Assembly (NCBI GenBank): GCA_013146195.2 | Contig: CM028378.1 | Location: forward strand, 7,555,350-7,619,349 | Reading direction: 5' to 3' | Origin: Codonopsis lanceolata | Lineage: Eukaryota; Streptophyta; Magnoliopsida; Asterales; Campanulaceae | DNA length: 64,000 nt | Made by a program: the position numbers and the translations under genes | Shown here: positions 35,401 through 48,750 of the stretch, in pieces | Layout of the letters: each line of letters starts with the position of its first letter | How positions within the stretch are numbered: position 1 is the first letter of the stretch | The notes under the pieces: generated by a model | What the model was told of the DNA's origin: nothing | Database searches by the model: none | Seen by the model: the letters and a program-made list of their open reading frames with translations, nothing else

Positions 35401-37560
35401 TATTTAAAAAATGATATAAATCACCTTTCTATATATTTTTACATATACATTAGCATGTAAGATACTATTAGGTTTGAATATTGCTCGAGGAGAAAATAAT
35501 GAGGGAAATCACCTTTCTATATATTGCCTCGTTCACTCCAAATCCATTTGATTGACCAAACACAAGGGCCTTTTTGTCCTTAATTAATGTGTTTACCATG
35601 TGGTTCATGCTCTATGCTGTCCTCTCCTGCCTCTTAGGTATCGACCTCTCTCTGTCAGTGAGAACTATCCTTTAAATGAAGACAAAGTACCATGAGCCTT
35701 GTCGTAGACTGTAATACCCCTCCCCCTTTTCTTCATTTTTTCATTGGCCTTAACCCCCCCTCCCCTTCAATTTGTACTTTAACATTTTATCTTCCTACTT
35801 TAATACATTTGTGATCAGTGATCTATAGGTAGTTTTATTAGTTACAAAAAAATGGGTATTAAACAGTTTAAAGAATTTAAAATTGGAAAAAGAATGCATT
35901 ATACAATTAAAATAACATGGACCAGAATTTTCATCCAAATCTATGTGACAAAATGTAATTAAGCCTGGCATGATAACTGATGGGATGTATAACAACATCA
36001 TGTTTATCCACATAGATTAGGATTGAAAATGTGGAAAAAATCACAAGAAGGTTTACTCTTTTGTGCAAATCTAATTGTTCTATAATGTTGAGTCTACTAC
36101 TTACAATTTATTACAATCTTAAAAAAAAAACTAATTTGTACCTGCAAGTAAGCATTTTGTTACGTATAGCCGAAACTTATCACCTTTGGATCATGCCTCC
36201 AACAGTACCTCAAGATCACCAGTCCAGAGAGTTGGACACTTTTGGGCCAAGCTGAATGGGTGAGTTCAGTTGATGTAGAAACATCTCATACGGGAGAATA
36301 TATTTCCAATATTTAAATAAGATGTTTTAATAAAGATTATGTTTTTACAAGACGGTTTTACAGATCTTAATTAATAAAAACAGAGACATGGTAATCCACC
36401 AACACAAGGTGGATCGGATAGAGAGAATCCGTCTTACCAAAAATATCCGTAAGACTGTCTTACTAAATTTTTTGTCTTAAAGAAAAAGGTGTTGTTGGTG
36501 AAGTCTTATAGTGAATGTAATTATATGAAATACAAATTGTGGTTTTAGTGATTTGATTTGCTACTAATTCTCACTTGAAGTATTTCAGCTGTTCTCCGAA
36601 TAATTAACATTTTCTTTTTATGTCTTTTCAGTATCGTTAGTTACAGAGGTTTAGTCGTGGTTCACAAATCACAATCCATAATGAAGACGAATTGAAGATG
36701 ATGAAATCAGGAAGAAGTTGGTTGCAATTTTGCTAGGAATTATTATTGCATTTGAAAATCTGGCTTGACTCCACCAACAATATGTTATGCAATTTTATTT
36801 TATTTCTCTATTCTAGGCTATTTGATTTTGAAGGTCTCATTGTAAAATAGTCAATATGCCTTCTCCACTGTGGTAGTGGGTTTATTACTAAAAACTGCAC
36901 CTATTCCATTGCAATTTTAGGGTCGTTACGTTGATTGTGTTACGAAGCCATGTGCAAGTGGCAAGTGAGAATTGACAAGTAGAGAGAGTATGGGGCCGTT
37001 GTAGGTGTCAGTGTATCAGGAATCAGGAATCAGGATTTGGGGTTGAGGGGACTCATCCTCATGGAAGTTTCAAGTTGAGAGCTCTCAGTTGGTTGGCATT
37101 GTTGAAATATAAGTACTATGATACTATCTACAACACTTGTACAGAATAATGTTGAAATTATATCTTATTCACTAAAATTCCAGTTACATATATATTGCAA
37201 CAATGGACTCAATAAAATGCAACAAAGCTTTTCACTTCAAATACTTGGTCATTATTAGCAACAGACTCCAAAAATTAAATCACATTTGGCAAAGAAACAA
37301 GCCAACAACCAACGTTTTTATGTACTCCATTCATTAAAAGTTGTCCTCCCACTCCTAATAACTAGTCTAGACTCTAGGGGCAACATCACGTGTCTTGACT
37401 CTTGAGTAGTACTGAGTACCAAGTAGTAGTAAAATGTTACGTCTCATCACTACCATACCATAACGTGAATTGCCTTTTCCAATCAACCCTTTTCATAAAA
37501 AAACTATTCAGATAAATTATTGGCCGATTACATTAATTCATTATATTATAAATATTCGGT
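35401..37560. other. Gene-free intergenic DNA (excluding the MITE at 36325-36482)
   Basis: AT-rich, with C-runs near 35715-35765. The frames at 35795-36013 and 36031-36255 lack any recognisable motif or splice context. Nothing else is supported. Confidence 0.45.
36325..36482. mobile_element. MITE-like inverted-repeat element
   Basis: Left 'acaagacggttttacag' and right 'ccgtaagactgtcttac' are related in inverse orientation, around an interior with 'ccaccaacacaaggtgg' inverted motifs. A second member of the same type (aaacaattttatagat.. / ..aaaacagttttacagg, with 'ccgtatgttggtggat' inside) lies at about 39285-39425. Confidence 0.5.
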
Positions 37561-37572
37561 ATTAAATATACT

Positions 37573-37735
37573 CTCTCTGACATGTTTTGATAAAAAATCT
37601 TTGTTTTAAAGTTATTTTTTTAAAAAATATTTTTTAATATTTTTATATATTAATTTTTGAAAGTAAAATTTTTAAGTAAATATCTTAAAATGAAATAGTT
37701 GATTTTTTATTTGAAACAGAAGAAATATATTAGTA
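37573..37735. mobile_element. Stowaway-like MITE (degenerate)
   Basis: Starts tactctctctga and ends in gaaacagaagaa-ata, the worn CTCCCTCCGT..ACGGAGGGAG pattern. The interior 'tttttgaaagtaaaa..ttaagtaaa.atcttaaaatgaaata' matches the element at 45499-45668. Confidence 0.5.
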
Positions 37736-38185
37736 GTTTTGTGTATATGACCATAATTAAAGTAGAATTATTTAAAAAAATAATTGGTTACGAAAAGTGC
37801 ATTTTTCTCAAATCATATTTATCATGTTTATGGCTCCTGTGGCTGTAATCCTATAACAAATATGATTCGAGAACGATGCACTTACCTTAACCAATTCTTT
37901 TTTAAGTGAATGATAAACATGAGCTTTGCGGTCACCTATGACCTAACCCAACCCAAATTTTTTTTGAAAGTTTCGTATGACAAATCACTGTTAGTTAAGT
38001 ATGCATATAGTTTGGTCCCCCACTCAGTCTCTAATTTTCATATTTATATTTTTCACTTTCCCCACTTGGTCTTTAAAAGAATATTTTGAATGTGTTCATT
38101 TTTCTACGCTATTTTCATTTGAGACTGACGTTCCCCATTCGCCAGCCACAACTTCTTCATTTTCTTATTCTTCTTCATCTTCAAA

Positions 38186-38186
<1 letters not shown>

Positions 38187-38234
<48 letters not shown>

Positions 38235-38235
38235 A
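38187..38235. repeat. Compound (CT)n(CA)n microsatellite
   Basis: A CT tract of about 24 bp is directly followed by a CA tract of about 24 bp. Confidence 0.9.
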
Positions 38236-38239
38236 ATTA

Positions 38240-40565
38240 GTTGTGATTGTAAAAATATTTAAACATAAACAACATACTTATATTACATTTCAAGGATACA
38301 ATTAAAAGATTATGTAGATTGAGGTATAATATTTATAAATAAACTCTTTTTATTAAGCATCTTAAATAAAATAGCAAACATTTGACATTTAAAAGTATTA
38401 AAATATTTAAATGATTCCACCCTTTTATATAGTTTTAATAATAATTATACATGCAAATAGTTCACTATTAAGAGTACCATTTTTGAATGCTTGATTTAAA
38501 GGGTTTACTTTTAAAAACTAAATTTTCATGATATTTTAACTATGTCTTACAAGTATCTTGGCTATATTTGAGTATTTTTGTAATTATAATTAAATTTAAT
38601 ATAAATAACTTTTTTAATAGTTTAAAGAATGTAAATATAAAATTTTAAATAAAACGGGAGGAATATTTATTTTGGGTGGACCGCACTAGTTTTTTCAGGT
38701 CAAAGAACAACAAAAGCTCTGCGGCCTTTAAGAAACTCTTTAAATGTTGATCCAAAATATAATGGTGGGGATGCTTGGCCTTGGCCTTGGCCCTTGGGGC
38801 ACCTTTCAGATCCGGTAGGGAAAATAAACAGAGTACTAGCTAGGACGTCTTTCTTCATATTTACTGTTTTCTAACCTAACAACGACTCGCCACGTTATAA
38901 TTTGTTCTTGCTCTAGCCTCTATGTCCCATTGTCCCCCTCCCCTCCTCCTTTTATTTTTTATTTTTTTATGAACAACATTTAATATCATCGGAAGAAAAC
39001 GTACACAAGAAAAAAATATATTAAAAAACAAGGAAAAAATGATGGAAAACAAACTTCCTCCGCTAATGTTGATTGTTGACACGGTAAAACACAATTTTCA
39101 AACTTGCTAAGAGTGTGTTGATATCATGATTTAGTGACTTGGTTTATGAGGTTTTAAGTTTTTATAATAATACTCCCTCCCGCCCCCCGTTTGTAATTGT
39201 TTTTTTTTTTTGCATATTTTTTTTAAAATTTTTTTTTATCATTTTATAGTTATTTTTTGAACCTCCTTTTAAGACAAATACTTGTGTAAAACAATTTTAT
39301 AGATATTTTTCATAAGACGGATCATTTTTACTCGACCCACCGTATGTTGGTGGATTGAGTTGTGAGAGAGTGGAGCTCCGTCTTACGAATTAAGATCCAT
39401 AAAACAGTTTTACAGGAGACTTACTTCTACTTTAATTATGACCACATATACAAAAGCATTAAAGGAAATCATATATTACACAAATATTTATAATATAGTT
39501 AATTATTATTTTTTAAATTGTATTACATAACAATTATTTTAAAATGGATATATTAATAATATTAAAAAATATATGAGGATAATAGAGTAAAAAACGATGA
39601 AAGCAAAGACAAATGAAATCATTTAGCGATAAGAAAAGAAACGAGAAAAATTACTAGCATAGTGGAAAAAAGTATTTCACTAAGAAATGGTTACTAAATT
39701 TTGTTGGTACATTCAAATGCGCATAATAATAATAAAAATAAGAAAAAGAATTAACGTCTCATTTCTCATATTTTCCATATTTTTTAACTAATTTTATTTA
39801 TATCCTTGTCACCAAATTAAAATGACAAATGAGCTAAACAGTAGTTGAGATTCATAAAGTTTTTCTTTAATAAATGCCATCCAGATAATTCGGTGTTACT
39901 TGTACATTTACAATTAAATTTAGGAGACTTTAGCGGACCACACTATGGTCCACCGCATTGAATTCACTAATTTCCACCGGTTTCTTTCGCATTATTTGAT
40001 TTGATTGTTACATATTACTGTGAGAGTGTGAGACTGTGAGTTATAACTTATAATATTACCGGTTAGAGATCGTAACAAAATCTAGAATTGGTAATTAGGT
40101 GAGTTTGTTAAGTTGAAATGAGTCCTGACTTATTATAATCAAAATATAAAATGAATCGAAATGAATTGGATTAAAACGGATTGTTCCGTTTAACCCGCTG
40201 TTTTTTCAAGAAAAAACATATAATTATATAGCAAACAAAATAACAAGGTAGAATGGGCAATGGGTCGGTTCCGTTTCAATCCGATCTATATCGATCAGTT
40301 AATTATTTTGGGTTCAAAACTGGTTAACCAAAAACTTAACAAGATGGGTTGGATGGGTTAACAAGTTTTGAGTTGTAATTATCAAGCTTAATAATACTGC
40401 AAGCTCTAACTCGTAATATTATTTACATACTAACATTATCAATGCAACCATAGGTTCGATTTTATGTCGTTGTGGATAATTAATACTCTAAATCATATGT
40501 GACAAATTTTATTTCTTCATTCACATTCAATTGAAATAGATCTCTCAAGTGCAAATATTGATTTA
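38240..40565. other. AT-rich intergenic DNA with MITE traces; no gene
   Basis: A Stowaway-like start (actccctcccgcccccc) occurs at 39172 with a second inverted-repeat MITE nested at about 39285-39425. The frame at 38876-39094 is motif-free. No host gene is seen. Confidence 0.45.
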
Positions 40566-40755
40566 ATCTTAAGTGACATGCATCTCACAACTTAAATGAA
40601 ATTGACAAAAAAATAAAAAATAAAAGAAAATGGAACAATCGAGTTTATTTTTAAAATTTTGTTGACTAGATGTATTTACAAACCCAAATAGAATGTGAAA
40701 ATTTTATATTGTTATTCACAATGTGAATAAATTTGATTGACACATCATATTCATA
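40566..40755. repeat. Dispersed repeat, copy 2 (partner 35190-35400)
   Basis: Same ordered motifs as copy 1. It ends at the left border of the hAT-like element at 40757. Confidence 0.6.
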
Positions 40756-40756
40756 C

Positions 40757-41275
40757 AATGGGTGTAACGGAACCACCGAATCAAACCAAACTATTCGGTT
40801 TTGGTCGAAGACGGTTTGATTTCGGTTTCAAAAATTTAAAAACGGTCGATTCGGTTCATGGTTTTTGGTATCTAACCCAACAAAACCAAACCAACACATA
40901 TATATATTTTATTTATTATATAACATTTGTTAACAATTATGAATCTTTGGATTATCTGTTATGCATATTCTATGCCTTGATCTACTTATATATATAATAA
41001 ACCAAACAAAATCTTAATTGTTAAAGAACTATTATTTCTTTAATTGTTTGTGTTTGTTTTGGAATTTGTATTGTCTCTTTATGATAATTTATTTTTATTA
41101 GGTTATTTTCTAATTTTGATGTTAAATCCAAATTAAAAATTTATTTTTATTGTTAATCTTAATGTTGGTTAAATTGATTAAAAACAATTTATATGAACCA
41201 CAAAACCAAACTAAACCAAGTGGTTCTATTTGATTTGAAATTTTTGGAACCAATAGAGGTGGTTTGGTTCGTGGT
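40757..41275. mobile_element. hAT-like element with 'ggtttggttc' subterminal repeats
   Basis: Begins tgggtgtaacggaacc and is rich in 'aaccaaac' motifs on the left and 'ggtttggttc' on the right, around an AT-rich core. This is the layout of the element at 47034-48166. The right terminus is not clear-cut. The frames at 40737-40997 and 41189-41542 are by-products. Confidence 0.45.
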
Positions 41276-43050
41276 TTTGACTAAACTTTTATCTATATTT
41301 GTATTGAAGATGCTTTTTCTTTTAAAAATTGTATAAATCCTAGGCAATATCCAATTTCTTTTACATTTATATTTACATTGGTGATGCTTTAAGGGATTTG
41401 ACGATGAAAAATACTCCAAATTTTCTCTAGTTGTGGTGTCATGTATTTGGCGACGATTCTTGTAAATTACTCCATTTGTTACTCTCTTTCTTCCCATAAC
41501 TTGATCAACAAGTGATCCATCACAGAATGTTTTTAAAAACACGATAAGTGATCAATTAAAATATTTAAAAATTAATGTAGAGTTTGTGATTGACACATGT
41601 TATGTTTCAAGAAACGATTATTTAATGAAAATTTTACTCTTGAAAAATAGCTAATTCTATAGATTTTTTATAAGTACTACTCTTCCCATTCCTAAATAGT
41701 TGTATAGAATTTTTCTTTTGTATAATTAGCTAGATCATTCCTTCAATTAAGGCAGACGAGATGGGGGTTTGCTCTGTTAACTTTTAGATTGTTTGTTCTT
41801 TTATAGTTTCTACCCAAAAAAAGGGGTGGACATTATTTGACTGCAAGGGGAATATTTATTTATTAAAAATAAAATTCAGTCTCTTTCTTTTTCACATGGG
41901 TGTAGTTTTAGCTTTTAGGGGTAGGAAAATGTCCTTTTCATGAAATGAAATAAGTTGTACTCCTACTACGGTAGATGGCATGAGACAGGAACTGTGAAAA
42001 ATATAAGGTCGAAAAAGTAAATTGCTCAAAGCAAAAGAATTTGGATGACGTGAATGCATAAAATTTAATAACTTATAGACTAGGCTAGGAGACGAAAAGA
42101 ATAAAATCTATTATTAATATCTTTCCCTATGCTACCCCCTCCCCACCAAAAACACATAAAAATAGAAAGTGTACGAATCAAAACCGGTTACGAGTAAAGC
42201 ACAAATAATTATTATGCGCAAGTCATAAGCTCAATTAATAGAGGATTCATCAGCTTAATGAGCAGAACTAGCAAGGTATCCGAGTAAAAAACCAAATATA
42301 TCCCATTTAAGCTTGATTGAGCGGAGACTTTACATGTCCGTCCAGAGAGCCATACCTAATAATTATGCTTATTATCATCGGACTTGCATCATATAGTTGA
42401 GTAAAGTCATGTTTATTTAGATGAACATCGAGCAAGGAATCTCAAAGACTTGTCTTCCAAGATAAGTCAAATATTTCCTTATCTTAACAAAACACTGGTC
42501 ATATCTGTTCCGACATTCTCGCATCTAGAGTCATCTATCATGTTTATATATTATGAGTTTCTTCCTAAACTCATTAGGTAACTATAAAATCGAATCCCAC
42601 AAGGATTCTATGTCTTTGAGGACCCATAAATAACCCTTTATAAACCCAAGACTATTTTTGCATCAAAAAGAAAACAATTACTTTGACAAACTTTGATTAT
42701 ATTGAGTTTATTTATTTACTTTAGTTTCTTTGATTATATTGAGTTTATGTATTTACTTTAGTTTCATATATGTGGATTTTGCTGCAGAGAGTTTTAAGTT
42801 CTTAAAAGTTGTTCTTAAGAAAAGGGATCATTTGTAAACGGGTACAATGTTAAATCAATTTAATTATTCTCCATTAGCATTATAATACTGGACATTCTTT
42901 TAGGAACGTATGAAGTATTACAAAATAAATACTACTTCTTCTTAATACTTCATTCGTTTTTAAAAGAGTCTTGATTTTAACTTGTCATAGAAATGTAAAA
43001 TATTTATTAAATATATTATAAATATTAGAATGGTGTTTAAACTATCAAAG
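41276..43050. other. Gene-free AT-rich DNA
   Basis: No open frame with protein-like composition, no RNA gene and no clear element termini were found. A short duplication ('tttgattatattgagttta') occurs at about 42690 and 42729. Confidence 0.5.
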
Positions 43051-43057
43051 ATGCTAA

Positions 43058-43882
43058 GACCATAAACAACGCTGGAAGGTAATGCTCTGCTTAAAGGATT
43101 CTTTTAAACAACAAAGGTTCTTAATGGTGCTTATTTATGCAAAAAGTTGTTCAAGGAGCCAAAGAGGCTCCGGTGCATAACAAACGAATTCACGCCAAAA
43201 CGACGTAACATAGCGAAATTTGTACACAAAATGCGACCGTTTTGAACAAAGCAACTGACAGCCTATCCCTACCCACTTATTGTAGCCTGCACCTTTTGTC
43301 AAAATCTCATTTCCACTTGTCCAAAAGCTATTGGACCAAATTATTTTTCAACCACAACATTTCTTAACCAATTTTCAGCCATAGAAAAAGTTTTTCATTC
43401 TTTTTTTTTTCTTCATGAATTAAAGTACACAAGTTTACCTATAAATAGAGACTTGGTTTGTATCATTTGGATATCAGAAAAAATTTCTACGATTTTTTCA
43501 AGTTTTTAACCATTTTTGTCTCTTTCATCTCTTTGAATTTGATTTTATAATTAATATTTAATATTGCTATTAAATATTTAGATATAAATTATTTATTTAT
43601 TAATGATTTCGAAAATATTTTTATTATTTCAAATATATTAATTTAAGAAATATTTAATAAAATTTTATGAAAAAAATAATTGGTTGATATAAGTAAGATA
43701 TAAAAATATTAAATTAATGGAGATAAAGATGATGTGATATGTAAAAGTGTTGGAGTTTGTGTATTATTGGAAAGGTATTTTTATTGAAAAGCTTAAGTGG
43801 AGAGCTTAATGGCATTTCTATAATAAAATAGAAAAAAATAGAGCTTAAACTCCTCAAATAGGGAGCTTTGTTGTTCATGCTC
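43058..43882. mobile_element. PIF/Harbinger (Tourist-like) element
   Basis: Terminal repeats GACCATAAACAACG (left) and GAGCATGAACAACAAAG (complement of right) bound 825 bp. TAA flanks both sides (43055-43057 and 43883-43885), the target preference of PIF/Harbinger. The interior is non-coding. Confidence 0.7.
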
Positions 43883-43885
43883 TAA

Positions 43886-45498
43886 GTGGAGCCATCAATT
43901 ATACGAAGTAGTAGAAATCAAATCAATAATCGAATTGTGAAAATAATTTCTAAGAAAGGAATTAAAAAGTGGACAATGACCTTTTATAGAAATATGAACT
44001 GCTTACTCGTACCTGATTGAGTATAATATAAACATTTATCTTGTTATTGTTAAAAAAATTGCAATGATTTGAACGGTCTCTATGAATATTTTAAAGAGAA
44101 AAACTATTTCCATTATAGTTTTTATTTATCCACTATATCCTTAATAATTGTATTAAATAAATACATATTTGGATAAAATTACTCCTTAAGTACTTGTCCA
44201 TTTTAATCTGACTAATCAACTTATTTTTCTAATTTCCTTTTAACAATATTTTTTAGTTCAAGTATTTATGAATAATATAGTTATTCTATTATTATTTTTA
44301 CTTTCTGTAATTACTTTATTAATTAATCTTATGACTAAAGTTATATTGTATAATTAAAAAATATCGTAAGGAAATTTTGTATACCAAACTTTGAGTAAAT
44401 ATATGTTCATTGTTTATAGAAAAAATTTAAAGTGAAATTTAAAGGATGTAATAATAAAATAATCGAATAGTAAAATTATAATATGAAATAATATCGAAAT
44501 ATTTAAATATTTTGTTTACCTTTATAATTGATTCGAAAATTTAATTATTGAGTTGATTGAAACAAATATTTAGTTTAATATCTACCATAATAATTGAATT
44601 TATATTTTAAAATAATATTTTAAAACTAAATTAGAATATTAATTTTTGATAATAAAATATCCAATATAATCTAAAATTGTAGAAAATTAATCATATTATT
44701 TTTATAATAATGGAATATGAAACATGAGTGATTAGAAAAATTGATTAAACATATTTATTACGAAAAAAATAAATACCTTATTTGTTGATAATTAAAATGT
44801 TAAGACTATAAATAGAATAATTATATTGTTCATTGATGTTTGATCAAAAAAATAATATTAGAAGGTAATTAAGAAAATAACTTGATTAATCAACTTAAAA
44901 AAATAGTTTTGTTCAAACATATATTTATTTAATATAATAATTAAGAATGTAATTGATAAGAAAAAATTGTAGTGAAAATAATCTATCTCTATTTTAAATT
45001 ACACTGTTAAAGAACAAGTTTCACACACTCACTCTACGAATAATGTTAATTACAGTACTATTTAGAAAAGGGTAAAACAGGTATTATATTTTAAAGATTT
45101 TCTTGCCTTTTAATGGCAGACATTAATCAAAACCTCCACTTTCTTTAACTGCCATGTCTCCTAGAGTTAACGCTTAGGATATGCTTCACTTGTCATCTCA
45201 TCATTCGTTTATGGCTTTATACGGCCATTAGTTTATTGCCCTTGCGGGGTAGCTTCAACTGTAAAGCCATCCCGTTAATTGACATGTTTTATTATTTTAT
45301 ATAGTATTAAAATTACTATTAATTGACACGTTTTATAATTTTAAAACTATAATTAAATACTCATCAAATATTTATCGTGAAAAATTGGTCAAAGGACCAA
45401 GAAGGTTAAAGCGTATTCTTGTTATAGGAGTGATAGTATTATAATGAAATTAATTTAGTAAAATTATACCAATATTTATTATTAATATTTATTAGTTA
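43886..45498. other. Gene-free, very AT-rich DNA
   Basis: Extremely AT-rich with only short open frames. 45100-45290 is locally GC-richer but carries no motif. Nothing supportable. Confidence 0.5.
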
Positions 45499-45668
45499 CT
45501 CACGGAAAGGGTCTTTATTTTAAAGTCAAATTAAAAAAAAAAGATATTTATAGTAGTCAATATTAGTAATAAAATGATATTTTTATATCTTAATTTTTAA
45601 AAATAAATTATTTAAGTAAAAATATCATAAAATAAAATAACGGACTCTTTGTTCTGAAACAGAGAGAG
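45499..45668. mobile_element. Stowaway-like MITE
   Basis: Starts CTCACGGAAAGGGTC after TA (45497-45498) and ends GAAACAGAGAGAG before TA (45669-45670). 170 bp, AT-rich interior, matching Tc1/mariner-type Stowaway elements. Confidence 0.6.
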
Positions 45669-46023
45669 TATTACTTTGTTCATCGGAGAGAGTTATGTTT
45701 TATTCCAGATATAGAGTTGTATTATTGAATACATAAGCTGCAAATATTTATCATTTCTATTTGTAATTTATTTCAAGAACATAATATTAATCTCTCATTT
45801 TATACAAAATACAAAAATATATAAACGCGCTTGTCAACATCATTCGTTATCCAAACAAACAATTTCTAAGAAGGTGAGGGTGGCCGGTTGGGGCTGGAGC
45901 CCGCGTCAAAAAATTAAACTTTTTTTTTTAATTATACGTAATTATTAATTTTAAGTTTATTTTATAATTATATATGTAATGTGTAGGGTTTATCAATTAC
46001 ATACTATATACAGCTTCTTTTTT

Positions 46024-46889
46024 GGGTAAAACTCTGGCTGGTTTATTTTTTTAAGTTTTTAACCTCAAAAGTCTATTGTTCTTTTTTTCAATTGCAAAAA
46101 ATCAATTTTCTAAATATTGTTCCAAAAATGTCATCGTCTTCTTCAACAGCTCCGACAATACACGTTGAATTCGAAAATCACGATTGTGCGCAATGAAACC
46201 CGAAAGGTAAATGAGTTCTTTGATTCATGAAATACGAAACTATAATGAATCTTTACTGAGTTGGAAGATTTTTCAGCTGGAACGAAGACGTAGAATGAAG
46301 AGAACAAAGAAGACTTACGAAGAAGGAGATGGAAGAAGAAGGTAAATAACGTAAACTTGTTATTATTTATGTTTTTGTATCGCGGTGTAAAAATGAATTA
46401 GATAATATTTTTACATCACGGTTCAACGTTTAATTTCCTAGTCTATTTTTAAACTGTGGTTCATAAATTTCATTACATTAATTTTTGTACCATGATTCAA
46501 AGTTTCCTAGTCTATTTTTAAATCGCGGTTCATAAATTTCATTGCATTAATTTTTGTACCGCGGTTCAAAGTTTAATTTCCTAGTCTATTTTTTAATCGC
46601 ATTCATAAATTTCATTGCATCAATTTTTGTGCCACAATTTAAAATTTAATTTTCTAATCTATTTTTGACTCGCGATTCATAAATTTCATTGCATTAATTT
46701 TTTCACCACGGTTCATAAAATTAACCCGATATTTTTGAACTGCGATACAAAAACGTAGCGTGTCTCATACTCATTAAGGGTATCACAGTCATTTTCTTTC
46801 AAAAATATCATTTTTTAGTTGAAAAAAAAACACACACTGGACTTGAGGGGTTATAAACTTTAAAAAGTGGACCGACCTTCAATTTTACC
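46024..46889. mobile_element. Non-autonomous MULE with 9-bp target duplication
   Basis: The left end GGGTAAAA.. and the complement of the right end GGTAAAAT.. share a degenerate TIR of about 80 bp ('ttttttaa.gttt.taac', then a T-run and 'tcaa..aaaaaa'). TTCTTTTTT (46015-46023) and TTCTTTTTC (46890-46898) flank it: a 9-bp duplication with one mismatch. The interior contains a segment shared with 19792-20170 and four tandem ~72-bp units (46437-46735). Non-coding. Confidence 0.7.
46437..46735. repeat. Four ~72-bp tandem units inside the MULE
   Basis: Each unit carries 'cctagtctatttttaaa', 'cggttcataaatttcatt' and 'taatttttgtaccgcggttc' with drift. Unit starts are near 46437, 46506, 46580 and 46651. 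The related element at 19792 has only remnants of this array. Confidence 0.8.
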
Positions 46890-47163
46890 TTCTTTTTCGA
46901 TTAATAAAATTATTTTACACGATTTTTACTGTTTACAATATTTTTTAATACCTCGTCCATTTATACTAAAATCACGTATCAACCCCACCTGAGAGGGTAG
47001 TAATCCAACATACTTTATTGTGATAGGGGTGTAAGTCTGAACCATCGAAATACGAAATTAAGTTAATTGGTTTGATTCAGTTTTAAGTTAATACGATTCG
47101 ATGTAGGTTTGGAAAACTTATAAAATCGATCGTTTCGATTTTGGTGTTGAATCGAATCGAACA

Positions 47164-47201
<38 letters not shown>

Positions 47202-47214
47202 TTTTAAATCATTA

Positions 47215-47410
47215 TTCCCTCCGTCCCTAAATTATTGTGTTAATTTCCTTTTTCGTTCGTCCCAAAATAATTGTCCAGTTTAATATGAGTCATGTACACA
47301 TGAATTTTAAAGGAAATTACACATTAAACCAATATTAATAATCAAGCACATTGTTTTTTCTTAATTTTTGCGTTGGATCAACTAGGACGATAATTTAGGA
47401 ACGGAGAGAG
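47215..47410. mobile_element. Stowaway MITE
   Basis: TTCCCTCCGTCCCTAAATTATTG at the left (first 20 bases diagnostic) and ..ATAATTTAGGAACGGAGAGAG at the right are inverted repeats, flanked by TA at 47213-47214 and 47411-47412. 196 bp, the usual size. Confidence 0.85.
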
Positions 47411-47664
47411 TATAATTTATAATATTATATATTTTTCAAAGCAGTACTAAAGAGTAAAGACCAAAGTCATTAAACCTTAATTCACATTCACACATTACAC
47501 TTCATATTTAGTCATGCACACACCGTATTTGTTTATTGTTCTTTCTTATAAACTTTCATTATTTGTGTTTATTTGTAACTTGTACTCTAATTTACAATTT
47601 GTGGAGGGTAAATACTAAACAATTAATATCCCTTTTGTTTGTTTGTTTATTGATGTTGGAAAAA

Positions 47665-47946
47665 GGTCAAATTACAAATTTCTCCTAAAGTATACACTAA
47701 ATTCCAGATCACTACCCCACATAAGGTTTATGCTAATTTGGTATCTTATGTTGCCATTTGTGCCAAATAGCTACCTAGGACTAACTTTTGTTAGTGAAAA
47801 AACGTTAAGCCGACACACTTATGTTAGACCCTAGATACCTATTTGGCACAAATGACAACATCAGGTACCTGATTGAGATAAAATTATGTTGGGTAGTGAT
47901 CTGGGATTGAGTGTATATATTTCGGGGGGAAATTTGTAATTTGGCC
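47665..47946. mobile_element. MULE-type MITE with 9-bp duplication
   Basis: The 282-bp element has long TIRs (about 60 bp; outer GGTCAAATTACAAATTTC and complement GGCCAAATTACAAATTTC, inner part shares 'ccagatcactaccc'). It is flanked by TTGGAAAAA (47656-47664) and ATGGAAAAA (47947-47955). An internal inner pair 'atttg(t)gccaaatag'/'ctatttggcacaaat' extends the palindrome. The frame at 47643-47834 is a by-product. Confidence 0.75.
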
Positions 47947-48293
47947 ATGGAAAAATGACTATTTGTTTAATTGGAACTGTGACTATGTCATGTTTTATGT
48001 TGTATAAGATGATTACACGTTTTTATTTAAAACTATAAAATCGAACCAAATCGATTGGTTTGGTTCCAATTTTTGTGCCGTTCACTTTGAGAAATTTAGA
48101 ATTAATAGTAGGGGTTCGATTTATAATTTTAGCCAAAATATAGAATCAAAACTCTTACACCCGTCGGATGTGGACACATTTTTAATGGTCTGGGGGCATC
48201 TGCCCCCACTTGTGTTTTTCTTGTTAAACGCATTTTTTAATAATAATTTGTTAAAGTTTACAAGTTAAATCTATGCGTCCGCCCCTCCTGAAG

Positions 48294-48657
48294 GGCATCT
48301 CCATTATACCTTCTTAACCATCTTCATATTAAGATGATGACATTTTATCACCATTGCTAGTTTTCTTCCTATGCCAACTAGGAAAGATAAATTTATTTTT
48401 TCTTAAATATAAAGTTATCATTTGGGGAGAGAGGGGCCGACTGTCAACTCATTTTGTTGGAAAATATGTGTGTGGGTGGGGATGGTTTTGTATTTACGTG
48501 AGATGATGTTAAATTTAATTTTTTTTTTGTATAAGAAGATATATAAGAAGATTATATAATATAAAGATATATTATTAAATTAATAAAAAGATAAAAATAT
48601 ATAAGTGATAGTAAGATCCAAGTAAGATGTATCGGAAGACTCATACAATGATGCTCT
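48294..48657. mobile_element. PIF/Harbinger (Tourist-like) MITE upstream of the VIT/vWA gene
   Basis: Left GGGCATCTCCATTATACC and complement of right GAGCATCATTGTATGAGTC are inverted repeats. The right flank is TAA, the left GAA (one mismatch). Its right end is about 94 bp upstream of the TATA box at 48751. Confidence 0.55.
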
Positions 48658-48750
48658 AACACCCGTCCAATATTACAAAGTGCAAACATTAAATTTATGC
48701 ACGCAAAAGCCTTTCCCTCTCCCCTATTCCCCATCAATCCTTTCCTTTTC

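Larger units (their letters stand above)
47034..48166. mobile_element. hAT-like element hosting nested MITEs
   Basis: Left TAGGGGTGTAAG and right (complement) ..GGGTGTAAGAG are inverted, with 'aatcgaatcgaacacc' and 'aaatcgaaccaaatcgattgg' subterminal motifs. Inside are an (AT)n run (47166-47195), a Stowaway MITE (47215-47410) and a MULE-type MITE (47665-47946). No 8-bp duplication was seen with certainty. Confidence 0.5.

Noticed and set aside
38001..38240. 79-residue frame ending in SLSLSLSHTHTHTHT
   Set aside because: The tail is the translation of the CT/CA microsatellite; nothing upstream is protein-like.
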